Translations under genes and position numbers: made by a program
Part shown: piece after piece, positions 9,557 to 19,503 of the stretch
Position numbering within the stretch: position 1 is the stretch's first letter
Layout of the letters: each line of letters starts with the position of its first letter
Source of the DNA: Ensifer sp. Root278
GTDB lineage: Bacteria > Pseudomonadota > Alphaproteobacteria > Rhizobiales > Rhizobiaceae
NCBI RefSeq assembly: GCF_001429285.1
Contig: NZ_LMJJ01000034.1
Coordinates: forward strand, 303,116-367,115
Direction of reading: 5' to 3'
DNA length: 64,000 bases
Notes under the pieces: model-generated
Seen by the model: the letters and a program-made list of their open reading frames with translations, nothing else
Told to the model about the DNA's origin: nothing
Databases searched by the model: none

Positions 9557-9652
9557 GTCCTTAAATCGCATCCGATTTAAGGACAAAAACATGCAGCAAT
9601 TCAAAGTGCTACAGCGACCTTTGCGTGTCGGATAAGACGCGCGGTGCTGAAG
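9557..9652 (+). repeat. RIME-like intergenic palindromic element, family A copy 1
   Basis: Two palindromic blocks. The first is an 11-bp stem (9558-9568 with 9573-9583). After a 25-nt link comes a second hairpin block (9609-9652) beginning CTACAGCGACCTTTGCG. The same arrangement recurs at 22877-22972 and, reversed, at 34093-34175. The layout resembles rhizobial intergenic mosaic elements. It occupies the gap between rarD and cimA; nothing else was seen in the remainder of 9487-9800. Confidence 0.8.
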
Positions 9653-9800
9653 GGAAGGCGCGGCTTACCAACCGACAAAGCCTCCCACGGATGCGTCCTA
9701 CTCCAACGCCCGGGAATGCACCAATTCATTTCCGTGAAGAGATGGTGAGTTTTGCTTATCATCCCACCGCAGCGGAGCCTGCCCTACCTCGCCGCCGACG

Positions 9801-11417
9801 TCATTCGGCGGCAATCAGGCCGACATGGTCGCGGTTCTTCAACAGCTTGAAGATGATGCTGTCCATCAGTGCCTGGAAGGATGCGTCGATGATGTTGTCG
9901 GAGACGCCCACCGTCCACCAGCGTGCGCCGGTCCCGTCAGTCGACTCGATCAGCACGCGCGTGATCGCCTCGGTGCCGCCATTGAGGATACGGACCTTAT
10001 AGTCCGCCAGTTCGAGATCTTCGATTTCCGACTGGTACTTGCCGAGGTCCTTGCGCAGCGCGAGGTCAAGCGCATTGACCGGGCCATGGCCTTCGGCAAC
10101 CGACATCATCGTCTCGCCGTCGACCACCACCTTCACCACCGCTTCCGATACGGTCTTCAGATGGCCGTTGGCGTCGAAGCGGCGCTCGACCATCACCCGG
10201 AAGCTTTCGACGTGGAAGAAATCCGGCACCGTGCCGAGGATGCGGCTTGCCAGCAGCGCGAAGCTCGCATCCGCCCCCTCATAGGCATAGCCGGTCGCTT
10301 CCCGTTCCTTGACGATGGCGATCAGCTTGTCGAGTTTCGGGTCGTCCTTGCTGACGACGATGCCGCGGCGCTTCAGCGCGTTGATGAAATTGGCCTTGCC
10401 GCCCTGATCGGAGACCATGACCTTGCGCAGGTTGCCGATGCTTTCCGGCGCGACGTGCTCATAGGTGCGCGGGTCCTTGAGCAGCGCCGAAGCATGGATG
10501 CCGGCTTTGGTGGCAAAGGCCGATGCGCCAACATAGGGCGCCTGCTGGTCCGGCGAGCGGTTCAACAGCTCGTCGAAAGAATGGGCGAGCTTCGTCAATT
10601 CCTGCAGGCGATCGGCATCGATCGCCGTTTCGAAGCGATTGGAATAGGTCTCCTTGAGCGCGAGCGTCGGGATCAGCGTGACGAGATTGGCGTTGCCGCA
10701 ACGCTCGCCGATGCCGTTCAGCGTTCCCTGGATCTGGCGCACGCCGGCTTCCACCGCCGCCAGCGAGTTGGCGACCGCCTGGCCGGTGTCGTTGTGGGCA
10801 TGAATGCCGAGATTGGCGCCCGGCACGCCGGCAGCGATCACAGCAGTGACGATCTCGCGCACCTCCGGCGGCTGCGTGCCGCCATTGGTGTCGCAGAGCA
10901 CAACCCAGCGGGCGCCGGCTTCAAAAGCGGTCTTCGCGCAGGCGAGCGCGTAAGCCGGGTTGGCCTTGTAGCCATCGAAGAAATGCTCGCAGTCGACCAT
11001 CGCCTCACGACCGGAGGCGACCACCGCCTCGACAGAAGCGCGGATGTTGTCGAGGTTTTCCTCGTTCGTGCAGCCGAGGGCGACCTCGACATGATAGTCC
11101 CAGCTCTTGGCTACCAGACAGATGGCGTCGCTTTTTGCGGCAAGCAGGGCCGCGAGGCCCGGATCATTCGACGCCGAAACCCCGGCGCGCTTGGTCATGC
11201 CGAAGGCGACGAAAGATGCCCTCTGCGTGCGCTTGCGCGTGAAAAACTCGGTATCGGTCGGGTTCGCGCCGGGATAGCCGCCCTCGATGTAGTCCATGCC
11301 GAACGCGTCGAGCAGACCCGCAATCGCAATCTTGTCCTCGACCGAAAAGTCGATGCCGGGCGTCTGCTGCCCGTCCCGTAGCGTCGTGTCGAAGAGGTAG
11401 ATGCGTTCCCTGGTCAT
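9801..11417 (-). CDS. cimA: (R)-citramalate synthase
   Basis: A 538-residue HMGL-like aldolase that condenses pyruvate with acetyl-CoA to (R)-citramalate, a threonine-independent entry to 2-oxobutyrate and isoleucine. The catalytic loop DTTLRDGQQTPG starts at residue 10, the metal site lies in GIHAHNDTG, and LNGIGERCGNANL follows. The C-terminal part (about 400-538) is a LeuA-type dimerisation/feedback domain. The length and the DYIEGGYPG motif favour the CimA/TIGR00977 group over 2-isopropylmalate synthase LeuA. It lies 34 bp downstream of pip on the same strand and may be the last gene of that run. Whether the cell uses this route or threonine deaminase is not visible here. Confidence 0.9.
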   Translation of the reverse strand: MTRERIYLFDTTLRDGQQTPGIDFSVEDKIAIAGLLDAFGMDYIEGGYPGANPTDTEFFTRKRTQRASFVAFGMTKRAGVSASNDPGLAALLAAKSDAICLVAKSWDYHVEVALGCTNEENLDNIRASVEAVVASGREAMVDCEHFFDGYKANPAYALACAKTAFEAGARWVVLCDTNGGTQPPEVREIVTAVIAAGVPGANLGIHAHNDTGQAVANSLAAVEAGVRQIQGTLNGIGERCGNANLVTLIPTLALKETYSNRFETAIDADRLQELTKLAHSFDELLNRSPDQQAPYVGASAFATKAGIHASALLKDPRTYEHVAPESIGNLRKVMVSDQGGKANFINALKRRGIVVSKDDPKLDKLIAIVKEREATGYAYEGADASFALLASRILGTVPDFFHVESFRVMVERRFDANGHLKTVSEAVVKVVVDGETMMSVAEGHGPVNALDLALRKDLGKYQSEIEDLELADYKVRILNGGTEAITRVLIESTDGTGARWWTVGVSDNIIDASFQALMDSIIFKLLKNRDHVGLIAAE

Positions 11418-11451
11418 GGCTAATCGTCCAAATGCTCGGTTCTTGCTGGTC

Positions 11452-12910
<1,459 letters not shown>

Positions 12911-12914
<4 letters not shown>

Positions 12915-13387
12915 CGGAATGCCCCCGAAGGGTGCCATTGCTCGGTCTCGTGATCCGGGTGCTGGAAGGAGATGATGCTCTCCTGCCGCGCGTAGAAGTC
13001 CTGATCCTCCAGCACCGGCTGCTCGAAGATGGTATCGACCCAGGGCAGCCGCGACGCGTGATTGACCTGGATTTTCGGCGCGAGATCGGTGCGATCGTCA
13101 AAGGTGCCGATGGCGATCTCGAGGCCGCCGGGGTGCCGGTAGGTCATCGGCGTGCCGCATTTCGGGCAGAAGCCGCGATCGATGTTGACCGAGGACTGGA
13201 AATAGCTCGGCTCATCCCGCGCCCATTCGACGCCGTCCTTCGGCGCCGTCACCAGCGCCGAGAAGAACGAGCCGAACTGCTTCTGGCACATGCGGCAATG
13301 GCAGATCGACGGACGGCCAAGCTGCCCCCGGATACGGAAACGGACTGCGCCGCACTGGCATCCGCCTGTTCGAACGTTTTCGCTCAT
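12911..13387 (-). CDS. GFA family protein, paralogue 2
   Basis: A 158-residue GFA/CENP-V-type protein with Zn-binding cysteine groups GGCQCGAVRF, CHCRMCQKQFGS and FCPKCGTPMT. The start at 13387 (MSENVRTGG) has GGAGG upstream and forms an ATGA overlap with the stop of paralogue 3, while its own stop overlaps the next gene as GTGA. The three genes are therefore translationally coupled. The sequence differs clearly from its neighbours outside the cysteine motifs, so this is an old duplication rather than a recent one. Substrate unknown. Confidence 0.9.
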
Positions 13388-13875
13388 CGTCTTTCCTCCG
13401 GGGGCCAGGTTTCGGTGTCGTGGTCGGGATGCTGGTAGGAAACGAGATTGGTCAGGAATTCGATCGCGTCCGGATCTTCCATCGTCTGAACGCCCGGCAG
13501 ATCGGCCACGTGATCGACATAGGGCAGCTTGCCCTCGATGCCCCACTGGATGGTGGGCACGATGCCTTGCGGCTCGTCGAAGGTGGCGATGGCGAGCGCC
13601 ATGCCATCCGGTGCCTCGTAGGTCAGCGGCGTGCCGCAATCGGCGCAGAAGCCGCGTCGCGCGGCGTTTGACGACTGAAAGCGCTTCGGCTCGCCGCGCG
13701 TCCAGGTCACATGGGCGCCGCGAACGGAAACCAAGGGCATATAGAAGTTGCCGCTCGCCTTCTGGCACATGCGGCAATGACAGACGGATGCGTCACCAAG
13801 TTTGCCCTCGACGCGGAAGCGGACCGCGCCGCACTGACAGCCTCCGGTATAATAGGGCCTGTTGTCGAGACTCAT
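13384..13875 (-). CDS. GFA family protein, paralogue 3 (first gene of the run)
   Basis: A 163-residue GFA/CENP-V-type protein starting at 13875 (MSLDNRPYYTGG). Its cysteine groups are GGCQCGAVRF, CHCRMCQKASGN and FCADCGTPLT. The C-terminal ISYQHPDHDTETW-like ending is shared, in variant form, by all three paralogues. A glyoxalase-like gene lies 12 bp upstream on the same strand, so the transcript may begin there and read through three GFA genes, pip and possibly cimA. Enzymatic activity is unknown. Confidence 0.9.
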   Translation of the reverse strand: MSLDNRPYYTGGCQCGAVRFRVEGKLGDASVCHCRMCQKASGNFYMPLVSVRGAHVTWTRGEPKRFQSSNAARRGFCADCGTPLTYEAPDGMALAIATFDEPQGIVPTIQWGIEGKLPYVDHVADLPGVQTMEDPDAIEFLTNLVSYQHPDHDTETWPPEERR

Positions 13876-13887
13876 CGCAACCCCTCC

Positions 13888-14268
13888 TCAAGCCGGCGCG
13901 TGGCAGACGGCTTCGATGTTGTTGCCGTCGGGATCGAGTACGAAGGCCCCGTAGTAGTCGGGGTGATAGTGTGGCCGAAGCCCGGGCTTGCCGTTGTCGC
14001 GCCCGCCGGCGGCCATTGCCGCTTCGTAGAAGCCGTCGACTTCGGCGCGGCTTCTTGCCGAAAACGCATAGTGCCGTCCCGGACCGGTGGTCGCCTCATG
14101 CAACCAGAAGACCGGCCGTTCGCGGCCATAGCCGCCAACCTTGACGCCGCCGGTATGTTCCACCGGCACCATCATCAGCAGCGAGGCGCCGAGCGGAGCG
14201 AGGGCCTTGTCGTAGAACGACCGCGCCCGGTCGAAATCCGAGACGGGAATGCCCGTGTGGTCGATCAT
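13888..14268 (-). CDS. VOC (glyoxalase/bleomycin resistance) family protein
   Basis: A 126-residue vicinal-oxygen-chelate protein. The N-terminus MIDHTGIPVSDFDRARSFYD and the ending YYGAFVLDPDGNNIEAVCH are typical of single-domain glyoxalase-like proteins that work as dimers with a divalent metal. I chose the ATG at 14268, which has GAGGAG 8 nt upstream, over an in-frame ATG at 14292. It is the likely head of the GFA-pip run. A thiol or aldehyde detoxification role would fit both the VOC and GFA folds, but that is inference. Confidence 0.88.
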   Translation of the reverse strand: MIDHTGIPVSDFDRARSFYDKALAPLGASLLMMVPVEHTGGVKVGGYGRERPVFWLHEATTGPGRHYAFSARSRAEVDGFYEAAMAAGGRDNGKPGLRPHYHPDYYGAFVLDPDGNNIEAVCHAPA

Positions 14269-14375
14269 CGCACGAACTCCTCTTTCATGCATGCTCTCCG
14301 CGTTTCCGCCGTTCCTGGAGGCATTGTCCGATCCCGCTCAAAGGGATCGGACAAAACTCGCCGCCGGGCTCGCGA

Positions 14376-15773
14376 TCACCGTTTGATGTCCCAGGTCGTC
14401 ACACGCTCGCCGGTTGCCGCATCCTTGCCATCCTTGAGCTGGATGCCCTGGGCGAGAAGATCGTCGCGGATCTTGTCGGCCTCGGCGAAATTCTTCGCCT
14501 TCAGCAGTTCCAGGCGGGCGCGGACACGGCCGTCGATGTCGCGTACCACGCCCTCGTCGAGTTCGACCGCCTCAGGCACAACGCCGATCAGCGCAGCACT
14601 GGCGGCGAAGGTGCCGAGCAGCTTCGGATCGGCCGCCGCCTTCTGGGCGAGCGCATGGAGCGCCTGAACCGCAGCGACGGTGTTGAGGTCGTCGGCGAGC
14701 GCCGCCACGACGGGCGGATCGGCCTCGCCCTTCGCCTCGCCCGGCACAGGCCATTTCGAAAGCAGGTGCTCGGCTTCCTCCAGCCGCTTCACCGAGAAAT
14801 CGATCGGTTCGCGGTAATGCGTCATCAGCATGGCAAGCCTCAGCACGTCGCCCGGCCACTGGCGACCGGCAAACTTCTCCGTGTGCAGCAATTCGTAGAT
14901 GGTGACGAAGTTGCCCTCGGACTTCGACATCTTGCGGCCTTCGACCTGCAGGAAGCCGTTGTGCATCCAGACATTCGCCATCACTTGCGTGCCGTGGGCG
15001 CAACGGGACTGGGCGATCTCGTTTTCATGATGCGGGAAGATCAGGTCGAGCCCGCCGCCATGAATGTCGAAGACCTCGCCGAGATAACGTTTGCTCATCG
15101 CCGAGCACTCGATATGCCAGCCCGGACGGCCCCTGCCCCACGGACTGTCCCAGCCCGGCTCGTTGTCGGCCGAAAGCTTCCACAGCACGAAATCGCCGGG
15201 ATTTTTCTTGTGCACTTCCACGGCAATGCGGGCGCCGGCCTGCTGTTCGTCGAGGTTGCGCTTTGAAAGCTGACCGTAGTCGGCCATCGACTTGGTATCG
15301 AACAGCACCTCGCCGCCCGCCTGATAGGCATGCGCCTTGGCAAGCAGCTTTTCGATGATATCGATCATCTGCGCGATGTTGTCGGTCGCCCTCGGCTGCA
15401 CGTCGGGATCGAGGCAGCCGAGCGATTTGGCGTCCGCCAGAAACTGCGTTTCGGTCTTCTCTGTCACCCGCCGGATCGCTTCATTGAGCGGCAGGGTCGG
15501 ATAGTCGCGCAGCGCCCGCGCGTTGATCTTGTCGTCGACGTCGGTGATGTTGCGGGCATAGGTCACGTGCTCCGCGCCATAGACGTGGCGCAGCAGCCGG
15601 AAAAGCACATCGAAGACAATCACCGGCCGGGCATTGCCGATATGGGCATAATCATAGACCGTCGGGCCGCAGACATACATGCGGACGTTGTCGGGATCGA
15701 TCGGCCGGAACTCGACCTTCTCCCGCGTCAGCGTGTTGTACAGCTTTAGTGTCGGCGCTCCGCCCATTCCCAA
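14376..15773 (-). CDS. cysS: Cysteinyl-tRNA synthetase
   Basis: Class I aminoacyl-tRNA synthetase of 465 residues (E. coli 461). The HIGH motif appears as HIGN at residues 44-47, the zinc/cysteine-binding site includes Cys35 in [10 protein letters not shown], and KMSKS lies at 281-285. Histidine and cysteine zinc ligands occur in [10 protein letters not shown] and [10 protein letters not shown]. The C-terminal anticodon-binding helical domain is complete. The gene stands alone, with a 400-bp gap upstream. Confidence 0.97.
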   Translation of the reverse strand: MGMGGAPTLKLYNTLTREKVEFRPIDPDNVRMYVCGPTVYDYAHIGNARPVIVFDVLFRLLRHVYGAEHVTYARNITDVDDKINARALRDYPTLPLNEAIRRVTEKTETQFLADAKSLGCLDPDVQPRATDNIAQMIDIIEKLLAKAHAYQAGGEVLFDTKSMADYGQLSKRNLDEQQAGARIAVEVHKKNPGDFVLWKLSADNEPGWDSPWGRGRPGWHIECSAMSKRYLGEVFDIHGGGLDLIFPHHENEIAQSRCAHGTQVMANVWMHNGFLQVEGRKMSKSEGNFVTIYELLHTEKFAGRQWPGDVLRLAMLMTHYREPIDFSVKRLEEAEHLLSKWPVPGEAKGEADPPVVAALADDLNTVAAVQALHALAQKAAADPKLLGTFAASAALIGVVPEAVELDEGVVRDIDGRVRARLELLKAKNFAEADKIRDDLLAQGIQLKDGKDAATGERVTTWDIKR

Positions 15774-16180
15774 TCTCCATATGCATACGACCGTCGAAAC
15801 ACGGCGCCCGGGCGGCCCGCGCGTTTGTCATCTTGGATTTTAGGAGACGAAAACGGCCAGGCCAGCGGGACGCTAGCGAATAATCTTCCGGCAGATAATG
15901 CAGATAACCGTTTTCATAGGCTCACTTATCGCGCGTCGCCTGTGCTCGGTCAAGAGGTCAGCCGCATGCAAGCACAGTAAGCTATCGAAAGGGAAACGGC
16001 GGCCATGGATTTGTCATGATTGGGCTTATCTGAGAGCGCCACGCGGAAAACAGATTCGCGGTGTAGTTGGTTCTGCACCACGGTTCCTGTCTCCGGAGAA
16101 CAGGGAGGAGCGTCGTTTTCGCGCTGAATGACGAGAACGGCATGTATCCGGTTCAGGTAAGCATCAAGGAGTGAGTGCAA
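15774..16180. other. Non-coding gap upstream of cysS
   Basis: About 400 bp holding the cysS promoter region on one side and the leader of a tiny ORF on the other. I see no RNA gene, riboswitch fold or repeat. A 76-codon minus-strand frame (15950-16180) has no recognisable motif or ribosome binding site and is treated as chance. Confidence 0.5.
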
Positions 16181-16324
16181 GTGAAAGCCGCAAAGACCAA
16201 AGACGTCGCCAAATCCGCAAATCTCATCGAACAGTATCGCCCGCTCGGCCTGAAGGCCGTACTCGCCGCCGCGCTGCAGGCAAAGGTGAAGCCTGCGACC
16301 AAGCTGACCAAGCGGCCCGCCTGA
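16181..16324 (+). CDS. Putative 47-aa basic, Ala/Lys-rich small protein
   Basis: A short frame from GTG 16181 to TGA 16324 encodes 47 residues starting MKAAKTKDVAKSANLIEQYR and ending TKLTKRPA. AAGGAG lies 9 nt upstream of the GTG, a good ribosome binding site. Composition is strongly basic and alanine-rich with no hydrophobic segment, so it is soluble and possibly nucleic-acid binding. Third-position GC is high, like that of real genes here. It ends 3 bp before the convergent SRAP gene ends. No family is recognised, so the coding call rests on ribosome site and codon usage only. Confidence 0.5.
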   Translation: MKAAKTKDVAKSANLIEQYRPLGLKAVLAAALQAKVKPATKLTKRPA

Positions 16325-16327
16325 CCC

Positions 16328-17101
16328 TCAGAACAGGGACATCTGTGCGTTAGCCGGTTCGGCCGGTTTGCTCTCGGGTCGAGCGTCCGGCGCGACCTTG
16401 GGCGTCACCGCCTCCTGAATGTCAGGGCCGGCATTGGCAACCTTGTTGACTTTGTCGGAAACGGGGATCGCCTCGAAGTAATCCTCCGCCACGGGGCCGA
16501 AGAGATCGACAATCTCGCGCGGCTCCTGCGTCTTGCAGTCCAGCCAGCGGGCGAAATCCTCGGGCTTAATGACGACGGGCATACGGTCGTGGATCTGCCG
16601 GATCGAGGCATTGGCCGCCGTCGTCAGGATGGCGGCGGTGTCGACTTCCAAGCCATCGGCCGACGACCAGGTCTCCATCAGACCGGCGAAGGCAACGATC
16701 CCGCCCTTGCGCGGGCGCACCCAATAGGCTTGCGACGGCTCGCGGCTGCCTTTCGGCGGCCGGCGCCACTCGTAGAAGCCGGAGGCCGGCACCAGCACGC
16801 GCCGGTGTCGCATGGCCGCCCGGAACGATGCCTTTTCAATCGCCGATTCGGCGCGGACATTGATCAGCAGCGGAAAGTCACGCGGGTCCTTGACCCACCC
16901 GGGCATGAACCCCCAGCGGACGAGGACCGCCTTGCGTTCCGGAAGATTGCTGCCGGGCTGAGCCCGTTCGCCGGAAACGACGACCATGATCGGCTGGGTG
17001 GGCGCTATGTTGAAGCGCGCCGGAAAGTCTTCGCTTTCCAGCAGCGCAAATAATTCCAACAATTCTTCCGGCGTCGCCGTCAACGCAAAACGTCCGCACA
17101 T
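16328..17101 (-). CDS. SRAP-domain protein (YedK/HMCES family)
   Basis: A 257-residue protein beginning MCGRF, which leaves Cys2 as the N-terminal catalytic residue after Met removal. SRAP proteins form a covalent thiazolidine link to abasic sites in single-stranded DNA and shield them. The other active-site parts are present: FNIAPTQP with its Asn, ASGFYEW with its Glu, and IHDRMPVVI with its His. The C-terminal 40 residues are a Pro/Ala-rich tail. The start at 17101 is set by the MCGRF motif; upstream in-frame codons are not conserved. It is divergent from a NUDIX gene 60 bp away. Confidence 0.93.
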   Translation of the reverse strand: MCGRFALTATPEELLELFALLESEDFPARFNIAPTQPIMVVVSGERAQPGSNLPERKAVLVRWGFMPGWVKDPRDFPLLINVRAESAIEKASFRAAMRHRRVLVPASGFYEWRRPPKGSREPSQAYWVRPRKGGIVAFAGLMETWSSADGLEVDTAAILTTAANASIRQIHDRMPVVIKPEDFARWLDCKTQEPREIVDLFGPVAEDYFEAIPVSDKVNKVANAGPDIQEAVTPKVAPDARPESKPAEPANAQMSLF

Positions 17102-17161
17102 GACACGGATGTGGCACTTCACGTAGGATGGGTCAACGTTACTGAGGCAATTTGATTCCCG

Positions 17162-17623
17162 ATGTCGACCAAGCCTGAACTCGCCTCCTCGGTCATTCTC
17201 GAACGCGACGGCCGCTACCTGCTCGTGAGGCGGGCCAACCCGCCGTCGGCCGACATGTACGCCTTTCCCGGTGGACGGGCGGAGCCCGGAGAGACGCCGG
17301 CTGAAACTGCGCTTCGCGAATTGTTGGAAGAGACCGGCATAGAGGCCCGCAATCCCGTGCTGTTCGAAACCTACGACCTGCCCGGCAAGGAATCGGAAGG
17401 ACGGCATTTCCTGCTTTCTGTCTTCCGAGCCGACGCGGGTGGCGACGCGGTAGCCGTTGCCAGCGACGACGCCGCCGGTCTTGGCTGGTTCACGCCGGCC
17501 GAAATCTTTGCCTTGCCGATCCCGGACAGCGTGCGCGAATGCGTGGAAAGGCTCGCGGAGATCGACACGGAATCCGGCCGCGGCCTTGAAACCGCCGTCA
17601 ATTCCGGCTTGGTGGAGCCATGA
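17162..17623 (+). CDS. NUDIX hydrolase
   Basis: A 153-residue hydrolase for a nucleoside diphosphate linked to another moiety. The full Nudix box spans about residues 37-59 (GGRAEPGETPAETALRELLE, then ETGI), with the metal-binding REXXEE glutamates present. The preceding ASSVILERDGRYLLVRR strand is typical of the MutT/ADP-ribose pyrophosphatase group; the substrate cannot be assigned. Its stop overlaps the next gene by 4 bp (ATGA), so the two are translationally coupled. Confidence 0.92.
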   Translation: MSTKPELASSVILERDGRYLLVRRANPPSADMYAFPGGRAEPGETPAETALRELLEETGIEARNPVLFETYDLPGKESEGRHFLLSVFRADAGGDAVAVASDDAAGLGWFTPAEIFALPIPDSVRECVERLAEIDTESGRGLETAVNSGLVEP

Positions 17624-18066
17624 TCACTGCCCCGATCCTTGCGCGGCTTGCCCTGGCCGGCCTCGCGCTGACAGCCGCCACCGGTGCGGCGGCGCAAAAA
17701 ACGCCGACGAAAGAGACGGCAACCACCGAGGCTGCAGCCCCTGCCGTCGTGGAGGAGAAACCCACACCCTACGACCAAAGGTTGATCCGGCTTTCCGAAA
17801 TCATCGGCTCCGTTCACTATCTCAGGAACCTTTGCGTCAAGGAGCCGGAGGATGTCTGGCGTCGTTCGATGCAGGAACTGATCGACAAGGAAACGGCCGA
17901 CGAGATCAAACGACGCGAAAGGATGACCGCCGCCTTCAACCGTGGGTATCGCACCTTTGCCTCTGTTTATACGACCTGCACGGGACCGGCGATCGTCGCC
18001 GAGCAGCGATACCGTGCCGAAGGCGCAACACTTGCGTCAGAAATCGTCGCCCGCTTTGGAAATTAG
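17620..18066 (+). CDS. TIGR02301-family secreted protein
   Basis: A 148-residue protein with an N-terminal signal peptide (about residues 1-26, ending in TGAAAQ) and a low-complexity Thr/Ala/Glu linker. The conserved helical domain begins YDQRLIRLSEIIGSVHYLRNLC and contains two cysteines (LRNLC and YTTCTGP). I match it to the uncharacterised alphaproteobacterial family TIGR02301 (DUF2385). It should be periplasmic. The start at 17620 overlaps the NUDIX stop as ATGA and follows a GGTGGAG ribosome site. Function unknown. Confidence 0.85.
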   Translation: MITAPILARLALAGLALTAATGAAAQKTPTKETATTEAAAPAVVEEKPTPYDQRLIRLSEIIGSVHYLRNLCVKEPEDVWRRSMQELIDKETADEIKRRERMTAAFNRGYRTFASVYTTCTGPAIVAEQRYRAEGATLASEIVARFGN

Positions 18067-18197
18067 CAATAAATTAACCTCTTTTCTCACGACCCCGTGT
18101 CGTTTCGGGAAAAGGCTGCTAAGTTCGTTAAGAGAGTGGTAAGAAGTGGCGAGTCCGTCACAGCCGTTCAGTTGGAGTTCAGCCGGACGGCCAAAGA

Positions 18198-18494
18198 ATG
18201 AACCGCTTGCACAATGGAAGTCGCATGGAACGAATGATGGAACCAAGCCTGACCGACATCGATGACATGATCGTCCACGAGAAAATGCAGGCTGCGCTGG
18301 AACACCAGAGCGAGGCCTGGGCGGATGGCATGGCTGATGGTATCGAGCCGGAAATCATCGCCGATGCGGCCATCGCGCTCGCCATGCGGGAAACCGTTCG
18401 GCTTCATGGCGAAGACGGTGCGGAAGCGATGCTCAATTCGCTTCGCGAACGCGTCCTCGCCGGCGAATTTTCGCCCCAGCGCACGCTTCAGTAA
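18198..18494 (+). CDS. Conserved small acidic hypothetical protein
   Basis: A protein of 98 residues from the ATG at 18198, or 89 from the ATG at 18225 (MERMMEPSL), which has GGAAG 4 nt upstream. It is acidic and helical, rich in Ala, Glu, Met and Asp, with no signal peptide, membrane helix or cysteine. A secreted protein gene starts 15 bp later on the same strand, suggesting one transcript. I do not recognise the family. Codon usage matches neighbouring genes, so it is probably real. Confidence 0.65.
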   Translation: MNRLHNGSRMERMMEPSLTDIDDMIVHEKMQAALEHQSEAWADGMADGIEPEIIADAAIALAMRETVRLHGEDGAEAMLNSLRERVLAGEFSPQRTLQ

Positions 18495-18509
18495 TATCAG
18501 GACTGCCCG

Positions 18510-19301
18510 ATGATTCGGAATCTTGCAAACCGGACCCTTCCGGTTCGCCTCGCCACGCTGCTTTTGGCCGGTGTCGCCTTGAGCACCCCGGCAGCGTTCT
18601 CCCCGGCCTTTGCTCTCAGCGAATTGCAGGGCGCGCCGCAACCCGTTCCCACCGAACAGCCCGCTACCGGCGACCAGAAGGCGGCGCCGCCTGTGGCCGA
18701 ACCTGTCGCGGAGGAGCCGGAAGAAGAAGAGAAGCTTCCGCTCGAAATCCCGATGCCCGATCCGCTGATCAACAAGTCAGCGACGGCCACCAAGGACGAG
18801 GCCCCCGCGGCCGAAGAGCCTGAGACGGCCGGGCCTGTCGAGGTTCTGACAGACGTTTCCAAGATTCCGGCGCCTGTTGCCCGGATGCGTGAACTGATCG
18901 TCGAAGCGGCGGCTTCCGGCGATATCGAGCGCCTGCGCCCGTTGCTCGGCAAGGGCCCGACCCAAACCCAGGTCACCGGCGTCACCGGCGACGAGGACCC
19001 GGTCGCGATTCTCAAGGGACTTTCGGGCGATCAAGAGGGTGTCGAAATCCTGGCAATCCTGCTCGACGTTCTATCGACCGGTTTCGTGCTGGTGGACAAG
19101 GGCACGCCGCAGGAGGCCTATGTCTGGCCCTATTTCGCCGAGAAGAAGCTCTCGACGCTCACGGCACCGGAAAAGGTCGATCTGTTCCGCCTGGTCACCG
19201 CAGGGGACTTTGCAGACATGGAAGAGTTCGGCAGCTACAACTTCTACCGCGTCGGCATCATGCCGGACGGAAAGTGGAAATTCTTCATCGCCGGCGACTG
19301 A
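18510..19301 (+). CDS. Secreted hypothetical protein with Pro/Glu-rich linker
   Basis: 263 residues. A signal peptide covers about residues 1-36 (LATLLLAGVALS, then FSPAFA before the likely cleavage). A Pro/Ala/Glu linker of about 70 residues follows. The C-terminal globular domain (about 110-263) contains VARMRELIVEAAASGDIERL and ends with VGIMPDGKWKFFIAGD. It is presumably periplasmic. AGGA lies upstream of the start at 18510. No catalytic motif is recognised. Confidence 0.78.
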   Translation: MIRNLANRTLPVRLATLLLAGVALSTPAAFSPAFALSELQGAPQPVPTEQPATGDQKAAPPVAEPVAEEPEEEEKLPLEIPMPDPLINKSATATKDEAPAAEEPETAGPVEVLTDVSKIPAPVARMRELIVEAAASGDIERLRPLLGKGPTQTQVTGVTGDEDPVAILKGLSGDQEGVEILAILLDVLSTGFVLVDKGTPQEAYVWPYFAEKKLSTLTAPEKVDLFRLVTAGDFADMEEFGSYNFYRVGIMPDGKWKFFIAGD

Positions 19302-19414
19302 CCGCGGGCGACCGAGCTTGCCGATCCTCTCCGAACATCCTACCTCTTCGCCAAGAGATCACGATGGTACCAGGTCGAGTCGACCCGGATCGCGACGTGA
19401 TCGGTGTTTGTTGT

Positions 19415-19466
19415 ACGCATTTCCGGGCACAAAACCGTTACATACTTTTGCTGGAAATGCTCTAGG
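19415..19466 (+). repeat. RIME-like element, family B, diverged copy
   Basis: Resembles the core at 57590-57640 (GCAATTCCGG, then CTTTTCCTGGAATTGCTCTA) but with several substitutions; the ends (GCATTTCC and GGAAATGC) still form an inverted repeat. It sits between a secreted-protein gene and ygfZ. Confidence 0.6.
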
Positions 19467-19503
19467 TTGAGCGGGTTCCCACCCGCCGAGCAGGATTCGA
19501 ACG

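Noticed and set aside
9791..9812. GC-rich inverted repeat at the end of cimA
   Set aside because: It overlaps the stop region and has no T tract, so a terminator call is not justified.
15950..16180. 76-codon minus-strand frame upstream of cysS
   Set aside because: No ribosome binding site, atypical composition and no family similarity visible.
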